From Salipiger sp. H15 (GTDB taxonomy: Bacteria; Pseudomonadota; Alphaproteobacteria; Rhodobacterales; Rhodobacteraceae): DNA of 64,000 bases. A model generated the notes under the pieces. That model had not been told where the DNA came from. It made no database searches and was given only the letters and a program-made list of their open reading frames with translations. The position numbers and the translations under genes were made by a program. The stretch lies in the NCBI RefSeq assembly GCF_040409955.1, contig NZ_CP123384.1, positions 1,993,501 to 2,057,500 of the forward strand. The letters run 5' to 3'. Position 1 is the stretch's first letter; the number at the start of each line of letters is the position of its first letter. Below are positions 53,291-63,843 of this stretch, in pieces.

Positions 53291-54976
53291 ATGGCACTCA
53301 ATCTCTCGATGCCCGGTCAGGAAGAGCTGAAGCCCCGGATCACCGTATTCGGCGTCGGCGGGGCCGGTGGCAACGCAGTCAACAACATGATCACCAAGCA
53401 ACTCGAAGGCGTGGACTTCGTGGTTGCCAACACCGACGCGCAGGCGCTGCAGCAGAGCCTCGCAACCGCCAAGGTCCAGCTTGGCGTGAAGGTGACCGAG
53501 GGCCTCGGCGCGGGCGCCCGTCCCTCGGTGGGTTCGGCAGCCGCCGAAGAGAGCATCGAGCAGATCGTCGACCACCTCGCGGGCGCACACATGTGCTTCA
53601 TCACCGCGGGCATGGGCGGCGGCACCGGCACCGGCGCGGCCCCGATCATCGCGCAGGCCGCGCGTGAGCTCGGCGTGCTGACCGTCGGCGTGGTGACCAA
53701 GCCCTTCCAGTTCGAAGGCGCCAAGCGCATGCGCCAGGCGGAAGAGGGCGTCGAGAACCTGCAGAAGGTCGTCGACACGCTGATCATCATCCCGAACCAG
53801 AACCTGTTCCGTCTGGCCAACGAGAAGACCACCTTCACCGAGGCCTTCAGCCTCGCCGACGACGTGCTCTACCAGGGCGTGAAGGGCGTGACCGACCTGA
53901 TGGTCCGTCCGGGCCTCATCAACCTCGACTTCGCCGACGTGCGCGCCGTCATGGACGAGATGGGCAAGGCGATGATGGGCACCGGCGAGGCGGACGGCGA
54001 AGACCGCGCCATCCAGGCCGCCGAGAAGGCCATCGCCAACCCGCTGCTCGACGAGATCAGCCTCAAGGGCGCCAAGGGCGTGCTCATCAACATCACCGGT
54101 GGCCACGACCTCACCCTGTTCGAACTCGACGAGGCGGCCAACCGCATCCGCGAGGAAGTGGACGCGGACGCCAACATCATCGTCGGCTCGACCCTCGACG
54201 ACACGATGGAAGGCCGGATGCGCGTCTCCGTCGTCGCGACCGGCATCGACGCCTCGACCTCGCACCTCGAAATCCCGGTGCCGCGCCGCCCGCTGTCGCA
54301 GCCGCTGACCCAGCCCGCCGAGCAGGTGGCCGTCGCCGCCCCGGCGCCGCAGCAGCCGCTCGCCCCGCAGCCGGTGGCCGCGCAGGTCGCACCGCAGCAC
54401 GCCCCCATGGCCGCGCAGCAGCACCACGCCCACCCGTCGCACCAGCCGCAGTACGAGGAAGAAGAACCCTCGCTCTTCGGCGAGATGGGCGGCCGCCAGC
54501 AGGGCTACGAGGACGAGATCGTCGAGACCGAGGATGGTCTGCCGCCGCCGGCCTACCGTCCGCAGCCGGCTCCCGCCGCGCTCGAGGCCGCGCCCGACTC
54601 CTTCGTCGCGCCGCGCGCCCCGGTCGCGGGCCAGCCCTCGGCCGAGACCATGAAGCGCCTGCAGGCCGCGGCCGCGCGCAACAACCGCCCGGGCCAGCCC
54701 GCGTCGGCCCCGCGCCAGCAACCGCCGGCGCAGCGCGCGCCCGAGCCCGAGAAGCCGCGCTTCGGGATCAACTCGCTGATCAACCGGATGACCGGCCACA
54801 ACCATGCGCAGGAACCGGCGAAGCCCGCCGCCCCGGCAGCCCCGCAGGCGCAGCCCCAGGCGCGCCGCCAGCCGCCGATGCAGGGCCAGCGCCCGGCCCC
54901 GGCACCGGCCCCGGAAGAGGCTCCCGAGCAGGACCGGATCGAGATCCCGGCCTTCCTGCGCCGCCAGGCGAACTGA
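53291..54976 (+). CDS. ftsZ: Cell division GTPase FtsZ
   Basis: A 561-residue tubulin-like GTPase that forms the Z ring. The globular core is at about 10-320: [14 protein letters not shown] (20-33), [12 protein letters not shown] (108-118), and the T7 region [12 protein letters not shown] very long disordered Pro/Gln/Ala/His-rich linker (about 325-545) leads to the conserved C-terminal peptide [11 protein letters not shown] for FtsA and other partners. Much longer than the 380-residue E. coli protein, as is usual for alphaproteobacteria with extended linkers. Two hairpins follow. Confidence 0.97.
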   Translation: MALNLSMPGQEELKPRITVFGVGGAGGNAVNNMITKQLEGVDFVVANTDAQALQQSLATAKVQLGVKVTEGLGAGARPSVGSAAAEESIEQIVDHLAGAHMCFITAGMGGGTGTGAAPIIAQAARELGVLTVGVVTKPFQFEGAKRMRQAEEGVENLQKVVDTLIIIPNQNLFRLANEKTTFTEAFSLADDVLYQGVKGVTDLMVRPGLINLDFADVRAVMDEMGKAMMGTGEADGEDRAIQAAEKAIANPLLDEISLKGAKGVLINITGGHDLTLFELDEAANRIREEVDADANIIVGSTLDDTMEGRMRVSVVATGIDASTSHLEIPVPRRPLSQPLTQPAEQVAVAAPAPQQPLAPQPVAAQVAPQHAPMAAQQHHAHPSHQPQYEEEEPSLFGEMGGRQQGYEDEIVETEDGLPPPAYRPQPAPAALEAAPDSFVAPRAPVAGQPSAETMKRLQAAAARNNRPGQPASAPRQQPPAQRAPEPEKPRFGINSLINRMTGHNHAQEPAKPAAPAAPQAQPQARRQPPMQGQRPAPAPAPEEAPEQDRIEIPAFLRRQAN

Positions 54977-54985
54977 CACATACCG

Positions 54986-55005
54986 CCCGCGCAAGCCTGC
55001 GCGGG
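54986..55005 (+). terminator. Hairpin after ftsZ
   Basis: CCCGCGCA-AGCC-TGCGCGGG, perfect 8-bp stem, 10 bases after the ftsZ stop. It lacks a T tract; the stronger terminator is the next one. Confidence 0.45.
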
Positions 55006-55032
55006 TGCACATTCCCGGGTCACCGGGTCGAA

Positions 55033-55060
55033 ACGCCCTCTTTCAGAAGAGGGCGTTTTC
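55033..55060 (+). terminator. Rho-independent terminator between ftsZ and lpxC
   Basis: ACGCCCTCTT-TCAG-AAGAGGGCGT, perfect 10-bp stem followed by TTTTCC, so lpxC probably has its own promoter in the following AT-richer 180 bases. Confidence 0.9.
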
Positions 55061-55242
55061 CTTTGTAAATCAGGAATTTAGGCAAGTGGTACAAGAAGGT
55101 GGCACGCATCCGCCCATTAGGAAACCCGCATGTTTCACTTCGTTGCAATACTTGATTTGAGAACTTCCCCCCCTGTGAGTATCTCCCTCTCAACAGGGAT
55201 GCGCGCCAGTGGGGAGGGGCGCTCCAACCAAAGGTGACCAAA

Positions 55243-56163
55243 GTGCAAACGACGATCCGCAGTGCAGTGAGCTTCCAGGGCGTGGGCCTTCATTCCGGCG
55301 CGCCTGTCCGGATGACCATTCGCCCGGCAGCCGCCGAGCACGGCATCTGGTTCAAGCGCACGGACATCGAGATCGGCGACGCCCTCGTCCCGGCCCGTTA
55401 CGACGCGGTCGAGATCTCGCCGCTCTGCACCCTCATCAAGAACCGCGCGGGCGTTTCCGTCTCGACCATCGAGCACGTGATGGCGGCCCTTGCCGGCTGC
55501 GGCATCCACAACGCCCTGATCGAGATCGACGGTCCCGAGGTCCCGATCGTCGACGGCTCCGCCGCGCCCTTCGTGCGCGAGATCCTCGCCCGCGGCGTGC
55601 GGGTGCTGCGCGCGCCGGTCCGCGCCATCGAGGTGCTGAAGACCGTCGAGGTGCAGACCCCCGGCGGCTGGGCCCGGCTCTCGCCGGGGCAGGGCACCAC
55701 GATGGAGTTCCACATCGACTTCGCCGACGCGGCGATCGGCACCCAGGACAAGGCGATCAACCTCGCCAACGGCAGCTTCGTGCGCGAGCTCTGCGACAGC
55801 CGCACCTTCTGCCGCCAGGCCGATGTCGACGCGATGCAGGCCAACGGTCTCGCGCTCGGCGGCACCTACGAGAACGCCGTGGTTGTGGATGGCGACAAGG
55901 TGCTCTCGCCCGGCGGGCTGCGCCATGCCGACGAGGCCGTGCGCCACAAGATGCTCGACGCGCTGGGGGACCTCTACACCGCCGGCGCCCCGATTCTCGG
56001 CCACTACACCGGCTTCAAGGCCGGCCACGCGATCACCAACAAGCTGCTGCATGCGCTCTTCACGACGCCGGGTGCCTACCGGCTGACGCTGTGCGATGCG
56101 CAGATGGCCGCGCGCCTGCCCGGCGCCGGTGTCGAGCGCGACGAGATCCCCGCGGTTGCCTGA
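55243..56163 (+). CDS. lpxC: UDP-3-O-acyl-GlcNAc deacetylase
   Basis: A 306-residue zinc enzyme making the first committed step of lipid A synthesis. Motifs: SAVSFQGVGLHSGAPVRMTI, STIEHVMAALAGCGI (zinc His), EVPIVDGSAAPFV, DEAVRHKMLDALGDLYTAG (zinc His and Asp) and GHYTGFKAGHAITNKLLHAL. The GTG at 55243 (VQTTIRSAVSFQG) is chosen because AAAGG lies 8 bases upstream and relatives start MQTT; a GTG three codons earlier has no SD. It has its own upstream region after the ftsZ terminator. Confidence 0.95.
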   Translation: MQTTIRSAVSFQGVGLHSGAPVRMTIRPAAAEHGIWFKRTDIEIGDALVPARYDAVEISPLCTLIKNRAGVSVSTIEHVMAALAGCGIHNALIEIDGPEVPIVDGSAAPFVREILARGVRVLRAPVRAIEVLKTVEVQTPGGWARLSPGQGTTMEFHIDFADAAIGTQDKAINLANGSFVRELCDSRTFCRQADVDAMQANGLALGGTYENAVVVDGDKVLSPGGLRHADEAVRHKMLDALGDLYTAGAPILGHYTGFKAGHAITNKLLHALFTTPGAYRLTLCDAQMAARLPGAGVERDEIPAVA

Positions 56164-56276
56164 CAGCGGTGCTGCGCTCAAATCGCCGTTAAGGCGTTTT
56201 GCCCCGGAAATTTCTGTGCTAGGACCGAGCCAAGGCCCCGTAGGGGGCTTGGCAAGGAATGTGAGGTAGGTCGGGC

Positions 56277-57131
56277 ATGGCAGGCGGCAGATCGCGTAAT
56301 GCAGTGATCGGGGCGGCTTTCTCCGCGATTCTCCTGGTCGGATGCTCGGCCCAGGAACAGCCCGGTACGGGTCCCGGCGGGGTCCCGATCGAGAACTTTA
56401 CCGCCGAACAGATCTTCGAGCGCGGCGAGTTCGAGATGGAGCGCAGCGACGCCGAGCGCGCGGCCTATTACTTCGGTGAGGTCGAGCGGCTCTATCCCTA
56501 TTCGGACTGGGCCAAGCGCGCGCTGATCATGCAGGCGTACAGCTACCACCGGGCGAAGGATTACGAGAATTCCCGCTCGGCCGCGCAGCGCTACATCGAT
56601 TTCTATCCCAGCGACGAGGATGCGGCCTACGCGCAGTACCTGCTCGCGCTCTCCTACTACGACCAGATCGAGGAAGTCGGCCGCGACCAGGGGCTGACCT
56701 TCCAGGCGCTGCAGGCGCTGCGCACGGTGATCGAGCGCTACCCCGACAGCGAATACGCGCGCAGCTCGATCCTGAAGTTCGACCTCGCCTTCGACCACCT
56801 CGCGGCGAAGGAGATGGAGATCGGGCGCTACTATCTCAAGCGCGAGAACTACGGCGCCGCGATCAGCCGCTTCCGCGTCGTGGTCGAGGATTTCCAGACC
56901 ACCACCCATACCGCCGAGGCGCTGCACCGGCTGGTCGAGGCCTACCTGTCGCTGGGCCTCGAGCAGGAGGCGCAGACCGCCGGCGCGATCCTCGGCTACA
57001 ACTACCGCGGCACGCAATGGTACGAGGACAGCTACAAGCTGCTCACCGGCCGCGGCCTCGAGCTGGAGGCCGCCGGGGACAACTGGCTCGCACAGGTGTA
57101 CCGCCAGATGATCAAGGGCCAGTGGATCTGA
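56277..57131 (+). CDS. bamD: Outer membrane assembly lipoprotein BamD
   Basis: A 284-residue lipoprotein with lipobox LVGC (Cys23). TPR-like helical repeats throughout: FTAEQIFERGEFEMERSDAE, YPYSDWAKRALIMQAYSYHR, YPSDEDAAYAQYLLALSYYD, YPDSEYARSSILKFDLAFDH. BamD is the essential lipoprotein of the BAM complex for outer-membrane beta-barrel proteins. Its position between lpxC and recN is standard in Rhodobacteraceae. Confidence 0.95.
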   Translation: MAGGRSRNAVIGAAFSAILLVGCSAQEQPGTGPGGVPIENFTAEQIFERGEFEMERSDAERAAYYFGEVERLYPYSDWAKRALIMQAYSYHRAKDYENSRSAAQRYIDFYPSDEDAAYAQYLLALSYYDQIEEVGRDQGLTFQALQALRTVIERYPDSEYARSSILKFDLAFDHLAAKEMEIGRYYLKRENYGAAISRFRVVVEDFQTTTHTAEALHRLVEAYLSLGLEQEAQTAGAILGYNYRGTQWYEDSYKLLTGRGLELEAAGDNWLAQVYRQMIKGQWI

Positions 57132-57158
57132 GGGAGAGCGGCTCGCCCGCCTGAATGG

Positions 57159-58811
57159 ATGCTCCGAGCGCTTGAAATCCGAGATCTGCTGATCATCGAC
57201 CGGCTGGACCTGAACTTCCAGCCGGGCCTCAACGTCCTCACCGGCGAGACCGGCGCGGGCAAGTCCATCCTTCTCGACAGCCTCGGCTTCGTGCTCGGCT
57301 GGCGCGGCCGCGCCGAGCTGGTGCGCACCGGCGCGGAGCAGGGCGAGGTCACCGCCGTGTTCGAGCTCTCGCCCGGCCATGCCGCGCGCGCGGTGCTGGA
57401 CGAGGCCGGGCTGCCGGTCTCGGACGAGCTGATCCTGCGCCGGGTGAACAGCGCCGACGGCCGCAAGACCGCCTGGATCAACGACCGCCGCGCCAGCGGC
57501 GAGGTGCTGCGCCGCCTGTCCGAGACGCTGGTGGAACTGCACGGCCAGCACGACGACCGCGGGTTGCTGAACCCCTCCGGGCACCGCGACATCCTCGACG
57601 CCTATGCCGCGCTCGGGGCCGAGCTCGCCGCGACCCGCGCCGCCTGGGCCGAGCAGCGCGCCGCCCGCAAGCGCCTCGCCGAGGCCGAGACCGCGCTCGA
57701 GGCGGTCCGTGCCGAGGAGGACTTCCTGCGCCACGCCGTCGCCGAGCTCGACAAGCTTGCCCCCGAGGCGGGCGAGGAGGCCGAGCTCGACGCGCGCCGC
57801 CGCATGATGCAGGCCGCCGAGCGCATCCGCGAGGACATCGCCCGCGCCGGCAACGCGCTTGGCAACGACGGGGCCGAGGGCGCCATGTCGGATGCGCTGC
57901 GCTGGCTCGAGGGCGCCTCGGACGGCGCCGAGGGACGGCTCGACGCGGCGATCTCGGCGCTGACCCGCGCCATGGCCGAGCTCGACGAGGCCGCGCGCGA
58001 GGTCGAGGACACGCTCGAGGCGCTCGATTTCGATCCCCGCGCGCTCGAGGACACCGAGGAGCGGCTCTTTGCCATCCGCGGCCTCGCGCGCAAGCACAAC
58101 GTCCTTCCCGACGAGCTGGCGCCGCTGCGCGAGACGCTCTCGGCCCGGCTCTCGGCGCTCGACCATTCCGCCGAGGAGCTCGAGGCGCTGGGGGCCGAGC
58201 TGCGCCGCACCGAAATGGCCTATGACGCCGCCGCCGCCGCGCTGACCGCGGCCCGGAGCGCCGCCGCGACGCGGCTCGACGGCGCCGTCGCGGGCGAGCT
58301 TGCGCCGCTCAAGATGGAGCGCGCCGTCTTCCGCACCGAGATCGCCGAGGCGCCCGAGGGCCCCGAGGGGCGCGACGCGGTGGCCTTCACCGTCGCCACC
58401 AACCCCGGCGCGCCGGCGGGCCCGCTCAACAAGATCGCCTCGGGCGGCGAGCTCTCGCGCTTCCTGCTGGCGCTGAAGGTGTGCCTGTCGGAAGAGCAGG
58501 GCGGCGAGGTCACGATGATCTTCGACGAGATCGACCGCGGCGTGGGCGGCGCGACCGCCGCCGCCGTCGGCCGCCGCCTCGCGGCGCTGGCCGAGGGCGG
58601 TCAGGTGCTGGTCGTCACCCACTCGCCGCAGGTGGCCGCGCTCGGCGCGCATCACTGGCGCGTGGCGAAGCGGGTGGAGAACGACATCACCCTGTCGTCG
58701 GTCACCCCGCTCGGCGCCGACGAGCGCGAGGACGAGATCGCGCGGATGCTCGCGGGCGACACGGTCACCCCCGAGGCGCGGGCGGCGGCGCGGGCGCTTC
58801 TGGTCGGCTGA
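57159..58811 (+). CDS. recN: DNA repair protein RecN
   Basis: A 550-residue SMC-like ATPase for double-strand-break repair. N-terminal Walker A (GETGAGKSILLDSLGF), a central long coiled coil (about 150-380, Glu/Arg/Ala-rich), and C-terminal ABC signature and Walker B (KIASGGELSRFLLALKVCLS, EVTMIFDEIDRGVGG). Start ATG at 57159 (MLRALEIRDLLIID); an ATG at 57155 is out of frame. The 3' side carries a long inverted repeat and a terminator. Confidence 0.95.
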   Translation: MLRALEIRDLLIIDRLDLNFQPGLNVLTGETGAGKSILLDSLGFVLGWRGRAELVRTGAEQGEVTAVFELSPGHAARAVLDEAGLPVSDELILRRVNSADGRKTAWINDRRASGEVLRRLSETLVELHGQHDDRGLLNPSGHRDILDAYAALGAELAATRAAWAEQRAARKRLAEAETALEAVRAEEDFLRHAVAELDKLAPEAGEEAELDARRRMMQAAERIREDIARAGNALGNDGAEGAMSDALRWLEGASDGAEGRLDAAISALTRAMAELDEAAREVEDTLEALDFDPRALEDTEERLFAIRGLARKHNVLPDELAPLRETLSARLSALDHSAEELEALGAELRRTEMAYDAAAAALTAARSAAATRLDGAVAGELAPLKMERAVFRTEIAEAPEGPEGRDAVAFTVATNPGAPAGPLNKIASGGELSRFLLALKVCLSEEQGGEVTMIFDEIDRGVGGATAAAVGRRLAALAEGGQVLVVTHSPQVAALGAHHWRVAKRVENDITLSSVTPLGADEREDEIARMLAGDTVTPEARAAARALLVG

Positions 58812-58838
58812 GGCGCGGGCGGCGACGCCGGTATTTTG

Positions 58839-58923
58839 CGTATTTTCAAAGAGAAGAAGGGGAGGGCGCGGCGCGCTCCTCCCCCTCTTGCGCTTCTGCG
58901 TGCTTCTTCTCTTTCCAAATACG
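58839..58923. repeat. Long inverted repeat carrying the conserved tail of the dispersed element
   Basis: Left arm CGTATTTTCAAAGAGAAGAA (from 58839) and right arm TTCTTCTCTTTCCAAATACG (58904-58923) pair over about 21 bases with two mismatches. The right arm is identical to the tail of copies 1 and 2. Inside lies a second stem GGGGAGG-N12-CCTCCCC (58859-58884). It sits 28 bp after recN. Confidence 0.75.
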
Positions 58924-58975
58924 CACTGCACCGCGCCTGCCATGGGCGCCGCGCCGGGGTGGTGGGACGCAAATG

Positions 58976-59013
58976 AAAAAGGCCCGCCCGGAGCATCCCG
59001 GGCGGGCCTTTCG
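58976..59013 (-). terminator. Bidirectional terminator between recN and valS
   Basis: GGCCCGCCCGG-AGCAT-CCGGGCGGGCC with AAAAA on the left and TTTCGTTT on the right. The leftward T5 serves valS best; rightward it may also stop recN. Confidence 0.85.
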
Positions 59014-59031
59014 TTTCTCGGGCCCTGAGGG

Positions 59032-62000
59032 TCAGCCCAGCTCGGCGAGGCGCGCCAGCGCTTCCTTGAGCTTCGACTCCTCCTCCTCGCGGGCGGCGAG
59101 GTTGTCGCGGGTTTCCTGCACCACCTCTTCCGGCGCGCTTTCGGCGAACTTGGGGTTCTTCAGCCGGCCGCGCAGGCCTCCGAGCTCCTTGGCCAGCTTC
59201 TGCAGCGCCTTCTCGAGGCGGGATTTCTCCTCCTCGACGTCGATGATCCCCGCCAGCGGCAGGCCGAAGGTGCCGCCGCTCAGCGCCAGCGCCGCGGTGC
59301 CCTTGGGCATCTCGGTGACCTCGGTCAGGTCCTCGATCCGGGCGTAGCGCTTAACGAAGGCCTCGTTGGTGGCATAGGCGGCGCGCGCCTCGGGGGTCAT
59401 CTCCTTCACCACGCAGGGCACGTAGGCGCCGGCGGGCACGTGCATCTGCGCGCGGGCCGAGCGAATCGCCTCGATCATGCGGATCACCCAGTTGAGCTCG
59501 GCGTCGGCCGCGGGGTCGACCATCTCGGCGGCCGTATACTCGGGCCAGTCCGCGTGGATCAGCATCTTCGGCCGCGCGCGCTGGCCCCAGAGCTCCTCGG
59601 TGACGAAGGGCATGATCGGGTGCAGCAGGATGAGGCACTGGTCGAAGGCCCAGGCGTAGGTGGCGCGGGTCTCGGCCTTGGCGGCCTCGTCCTCGCCGTG
59701 GAACACCGGCTTGGTGAACTCGAGGTACCAGTCGCAGAAGGTGCCCCAGACGAAGGCATAGAGCGCCTGCGCCGCGTCGTTGAACCGGTAGTCGGCCAGC
59801 GCCGCGTCCACCGCCTCGCGGGTCTTGGCGACCTCGCCCTTGATCCAGCGGTTGAGCGGCAGGGTGGTCCCGGGCACCGCATCCGCATGCGCCAGCTCGA
59901 ACACGCCGTTCATCTGCGCGTAGGAGGCGGCGTTCCAGAGCTTGGTACCGAAGTTGCGGTAGCCGGCGATGCGCTGCATGTCGAGCTTCAGCACGCCGCC
60001 GAGCGAGGCCATGGCGGCGTTGGTGAAGCGCAGTGCGTCGGCGCCGTACTCGTCGATGATCTCGAGCGGGTCGACGACGTTGCCGAGCGACTTCGACATC
60101 TTCTTGCCCTTGGAGTCGCGCACCAGCCCGTGCAGGTAGACATCCCTGAACGGGATCTCGTCCACCACGGCGAGCTGCATCATCATCATCCGGGCGACCC
60201 AGAAGAAGAGGATGTCCTGCCCGGTGACCAGCACCGAGGTCGGGAAGTATTTCTGCAGCTCCGGCGTCTGCTCGGGCCAGCCGAGCGTGCCGATCGGCCA
60301 GAGACCCGACGAGAACCAGGTGTCGAGCACGTCGGGGTCGCGGAACACCGGGATCGCCTGCGCGCGGTGGCGCTGGTCGACGCCGGTGAAGTCCGTGCCC
60401 TGCGACAAGAGGTCGGCAAGGTGGTCCTCGGCGGCGGCGGCATCCTCGACGATCAGGAACTCGGCATCCTCGCCGAAGACCGCCTTCATCTGCTCGATCG
60501 CCTCAGCCTCGGAGGCGGCGCAGAACGAGCGCCACTCGTCGCCCATGCCCGGGGTGTGCCAGACCGGGATCTGGTGGCCCCACCAGAGCTGGCGCGAGAT
60601 GCACCAGGGCTCGATGTTCTCGAGCCAGTGGTAATAGGTCTTCTCGCCGCTCTCGGGCATGATCCGCACGCGGCCCGAGCGCACGGCGTCGAGCGCCGGG
60701 CCGACGATCTGCGCGGTGTCGACGAACCACTGGTCGGTCAGCATCGGCTCGATCACCACCTTCGAGCGGTCGCCGAAGGGCTGCATGATGGGCTTGGCTT
60801 CGACCAGCGGTACCCACTGCGCGGGCTCGTCCAGCGCCTCGCCGCCTTCCTCGGGCGCGAGCGGCGCCTTGGCCGCGGGCTTGCCGAGGCGCGGATCGGT
60901 CGCCTCGGTCATCACCGCGAGGCCCTCGGCGGTGATCTCGGCGATCACGGCTTCCCGCGCCTCGAACCGGTCGAGGCCGCGCAGGTGGTCGGGGACGAGG
61001 TTCAGCTTGTCGGCCTCGTGCTCGTCGAGCTTGAGCTCGCCGCGCGCGACCTTCTGGGCGATCGCGGCCGCCTCGGCATGGGGCAGGCCGTCGTCGCGCA
61101 TGCGGGCGCGGGTGTCCATCAGGCGGTAGCAGGGGATGTTGCCGCGCTTCGCCACGCCATAGTCGTTGAAGTCATGCGCGCCGGTGATCTTCACCGCGCC
61201 CGAGCCGAAGGTCGGATCGGGGTATTCATCGACGATGATCGGGATCAGGCGGCGGTGCTCCTTCGGACCCACGGGGATCTCGCAGAGCTTGCCGACGATC
61301 GGGGCGTAGCGCTCGTCCGAGGGGTGCACCGCGACCGCGCCGTCGCCGAGCATGGTCTCGGGGCGGGTGGTGGCGATGGATATGTAATCGCGCTCCTCGG
61401 TGAAGAGCACGTTGCCGTCCGCGTCCTTCTCGACGTAGGTGTAGGTCTCGCCGCCGGCCAGCGGGTACTTGAAGTGCCACATGTGGCCCGGCACCTCGAT
61501 GTTCTCGACCTCGAGGTCGGAGATCGCGGTCTCGAAATGCGGGTCCCAGTTCACCAGCCGCTTGCCGCGGTAGATGAGGCCCTTCTCGTGCATGTCGACA
61601 AAGACCTTGATCACCGCGTCGTGGAAGTTGCCTTCCTCACCGGCCGGGGCGCCCTCGGCGCCGGACATGGTGAAGGCGTTGCGCGACCAGTCGCAGGAGG
61701 CGCCGAGGCGCTTCAGCTGGTTGATGATCGTGCCGCCTGACTGCTGCTTCCATTCCCAGACCTTCTCGAGGAAGGCCTCGCGGCCCATCTCGCGGCGGGT
61801 GGCGTTGTTCTTGTCCTTGGCCAGTTCGCGCTCGACGACCATCTGCGTGGCGATGCCCGCGTGGTCCTGGCCCGGCTGCCAGAGCGTGTCGAAGCCGCGC
61901 ATCCGGTGCCAGCGCACGAGGATGTCCTGCAGCGTGTTGTTAAACGCGTGGCCCATGTGCAGCGAGCCGGTCACGTTGGGCGGCGGGATCATGATGCAGA

Positions 62001-62112
62001 AGCTCTCGTCGCGCGAGGCGTTGGCCCCGGCCTTGAAGGCTCCGCTGTCTTCCCACGCCGCGTAGATGCGCGCCTCGGCCTCGGCCGCGTTGAAGGTCTT
62101 TTCCATCGCCAT
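59032..62112 (-). CDS. valS: Valine-tRNA ligase
   Basis: A 1026-residue class I aminoacyl-tRNA synthetase. HIGH-type motif [15 protein letters not shown] (about residue 42), the editing (CP1) domain with [17 protein letters not shown], the KMSKS loop [12 protein letters not shown] near 680, an anticodon-binding domain, and a C-terminal coiled coil ([20 protein letters not shown]). Length is slightly above the usual 880-950 of ValRS because of insertions in the CP1 region. Start ATG at 62112 ([20 protein letters not shown]); MEKT two codons later is an alternative. Confidence 0.97.
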   Translation of the reverse strand: MAMEKTFNAAEAEARIYAAWEDSGAFKAGANASRDESFCIMIPPPNVTGSLHMGHAFNNTLQDILVRWHRMRGFDTLWQPGQDHAGIATQMVVERELAKDKNNATRREMGREAFLEKVWEWKQQSGGTIINQLKRLGASCDWSRNAFTMSGAEGAPAGEEGNFHDAVIKVFVDMHEKGLIYRGKRLVNWDPHFETAISDLEVENIEVPGHMWHFKYPLAGGETYTYVEKDADGNVLFTEERDYISIATTRPETMLGDGAVAVHPSDERYAPIVGKLCEIPVGPKEHRRLIPIIVDEYPDPTFGSGAVKITGAHDFNDYGVAKRGNIPCYRLMDTRARMRDDGLPHAEAAAIAQKVARGELKLDEHEADKLNLVPDHLRGLDRFEAREAVIAEITAEGLAVMTEATDPRLGKPAAKAPLAPEEGGEALDEPAQWVPLVEAKPIMQPFGDRSKVVIEPMLTDQWFVDTAQIVGPALDAVRSGRVRIMPESGEKTYYHWLENIEPWCISRQLWWGHQIPVWHTPGMGDEWRSFCAASEAEAIEQMKAVFGEDAEFLIVEDAAAAEDHLADLLSQGTDFTGVDQRHRAQAIPVFRDPDVLDTWFSSGLWPIGTLGWPEQTPELQKYFPTSVLVTGQDILFFWVARMMMMQLAVVDEIPFRDVYLHGLVRDSKGKKMSKSLGNVVDPLEIIDEYGADALRFTNAAMASLGGVLKLDMQRIAGYRNFGTKLWNAASYAQMNGVFELAHADAVPGTTLPLNRWIKGEVAKTREAVDAALADYRFNDAAQALYAFVWGTFCDWYLEFTKPVFHGEDEAAKAETRATYAWAFDQCLILLHPIMPFVTEELWGQRARPKMLIHADWPEYTAAEMVDPAADAELNWVIRMIEAIRSARAQMHVPAGAYVPCVVKEMTPEARAAYATNEAFVKRYARIEDLTEVTEMPKGTAALALSGGTFGLPLAGIIDVEEEKSRLEKALQKLAKELGGLRGRLKNPKFAESAPEEVVQETRDNLAAREEEESKLKEALARLAELG

Positions 62113-62270
62113 GGCTGCGTTCCCATGCCTGCTTGTGCTGTTGTCCGGACCCTCCTACCGAAAGGCTCGGCAAAGGGAAAGCACCCCGTGCTCGGCGGGC
62201 ACGAGGTTCCGGTGCGGGCGGCTTTCGGGGCGGCGTCCGGCGGGGCGCGGGTCCGGCGTCGGGGGGCCGG

Positions 62271-63794
62271 TCAGGCGCCTGCGCGGGCGACCTCGGGGAT
62301 GCGCCAGTCGTTGCCGCGGCGGCGCAGCCCATCGGGCAGGGCGGCCTCGGCGCCGCCGCCGAGGAAGGCCTCGAGCAGGGGATGCAGCAGGCCGCGCTGC
62401 TTGAGCGCGGCGGCGACATTGTGCTCGCGCGTCTCGACCATGAAGCGGCGGATGTTCGGCGCGTTCGGGAACAGCCCGGCGTGGCCGCGTTCCTCGGCAA
62501 AGTCGGGGAAGACCAGCTCGTAGCGGCATCCGGGTGCGAAGCAGTTCATCAGCGAGGGCTGGCGCCATGTCTCGATGGCATCGGTGTAGAGCGTCCAGCG
62601 GTCGTCGAAGCGCGCGATCTCCGGGTGCACCGAGTATTGCGGCGCCAGCGCGATGCAGAGCTCGGCCCCCAGCGGGCGCGACATCTGCACGGCGAGGAAG
62701 CCGCCCATGCTGAGCCCGAGCGTGGTGACCCTGCGGCCCTGCCGCCAAGGCGCGGTGATCTCGGCGAGGCGCTGCGGGTCGATCGCGTTGCCCCAGCTGC
62801 GGGTCTTGTCGAAGACGAAGAGCTGCGGCCCCCAGCCCCCCTGGGCGAGCTTGCGGAATTCCTCGGTCTGCTGGTCGATGCCGCCGAGACCGTGGCCGAC
62901 GCCGACGAAGGTCACGAGGCACTGCTCTCCCTCGCCGTCGATGCCCGTGACCTTGAGGTGCTCGTCCTCGTGGATCACCGGGATGGCCGGATGATCGAGG
63001 ATCGAGCCCGAGTCCGGCACCGCGTCGGGGTCTTCGGCCATCGCCGGACGCGGCGCCCGGTCGGCCCGCGCGTCCTGCTGCAACGCGTCGAACCACGCGC
63101 GGTCCTCCTCGTAGCCGAGCTGGAAGAGGATGTCGTGCAGGATCGGGAAGCGGGTGAACTGGTCGATGATCCGGTCGCGATGCTCGGGCGTCGCCCATTT
63201 GCGCTGCCGGGTCGTGTCGACCGCCCGCACCCCGTTGAGCGCGCGCTGCAGCCGCTCCGGGATCTCCGCCTTGTGGAAATCGCTGAACCGGCCCGAGAAC
63301 TTCAGCCCGAAGTTCTCGGCGAGCAGGCGCTGCACCTCTTCGGGATCGCGCACCAGATCCTCGTATTTCAGGAAGAAGATGCCCTGCGGGAAGAGCCGGG
63401 ACTCGGCGACATGCATGCTGGCCTGGTGGACGGGCAGGAAGCCGGGCGCGGTGAAGGTGGGCACGCGCCCCTCGGGAACGAAGTAGCACAGGTCCGCGGC
63501 GACGAAGTAATCGTCCGGAACCGAGCGGTGGCGGCTGGTCAGGATGTCGCGCGGGTCGCGGAGCATGCAGATCAGGTCGATGCGCTTGCGCAGGTGGTTG
63601 GCCTGAAACACCTTGGGAATGTCGAAGATGTCAAAGGGCCGCTTGGTGCACATGTTCCCCGGCAGGTGCATGACGCTCGCGGCGGGCAGCTCGGAGTCGA
63701 ACATCCGGAAGTCCTGCAGCGTGTTGCGCAGCATGTTGTAGAAGAGGGTGCTGCCCGAGCGCCCCTGTCCTGCGATGACGATGTGCCTGTCCAT
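62271..63794 (-). CDS. Sulfotransferase and alpha/beta-hydrolase domain fusion
   Basis: A 507-residue two-domain protein. Residues 1 to about 230 are a P-loop sulfotransferase fold: 5'-PSB loop VIAGQGRSGSTLFYN (6-20) for PAPS, and LRDPRDILTSRHRS (78-91), the 3'-phosphate-binding motif. After a Pro/Asp-rich linker (about 240-270), residues about 275-480 resemble an alpha/beta hydrolase with nucleophile elbow GLSMGG (360-365, Ser362) and FVGVGHGLGG earlier. A capsular or extracellular polysaccharide role is possible but unproven; I know no named family with this exact pairing. Start ATG at 63794; a perfect CtrA site lies 50 bp upstream. valS follows 158 bp downstream on the same strand. Confidence 0.75.
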   Translation of the reverse strand: MDRHIVIAGQGRSGSTLFYNMLRNTLQDFRMFDSELPAASVMHLPGNMCTKRPFDIFDIPKVFQANHLRKRIDLICMLRDPRDILTSRHRSVPDDYFVAADLCYFVPEGRVPTFTAPGFLPVHQASMHVAESRLFPQGIFFLKYEDLVRDPEEVQRLLAENFGLKFSGRFSDFHKAEIPERLQRALNGVRAVDTTRQRKWATPEHRDRIIDQFTRFPILHDILFQLGYEEDRAWFDALQQDARADRAPRPAMAEDPDAVPDSGSILDHPAIPVIHEDEHLKVTGIDGEGEQCLVTFVGVGHGLGGIDQQTEEFRKLAQGGWGPQLFVFDKTRSWGNAIDPQRLAEITAPWRQGRRVTTLGLSMGGFLAVQMSRPLGAELCIALAPQYSVHPEIARFDDRWTLYTDAIETWRQPSLMNCFAPGCRYELVFPDFAEERGHAGLFPNAPNIRRFMVETREHNVAAALKQRGLLHPLLEAFLGGGAEAALPDGLRRRGNDWRIPEVARAGA

Positions 63795-63843
63795 CTGGGT
63801 TCCCGACCTCTTCGCGTCTGCAATGCTAGATTGGAAGCGCTGG

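Noticed and set aside
56180..56200. TTAAGGCGTTTT as a possible CtrA site before bamD
   Set aside because: The second TTAA half-site is missing at the required 7-base spacing.
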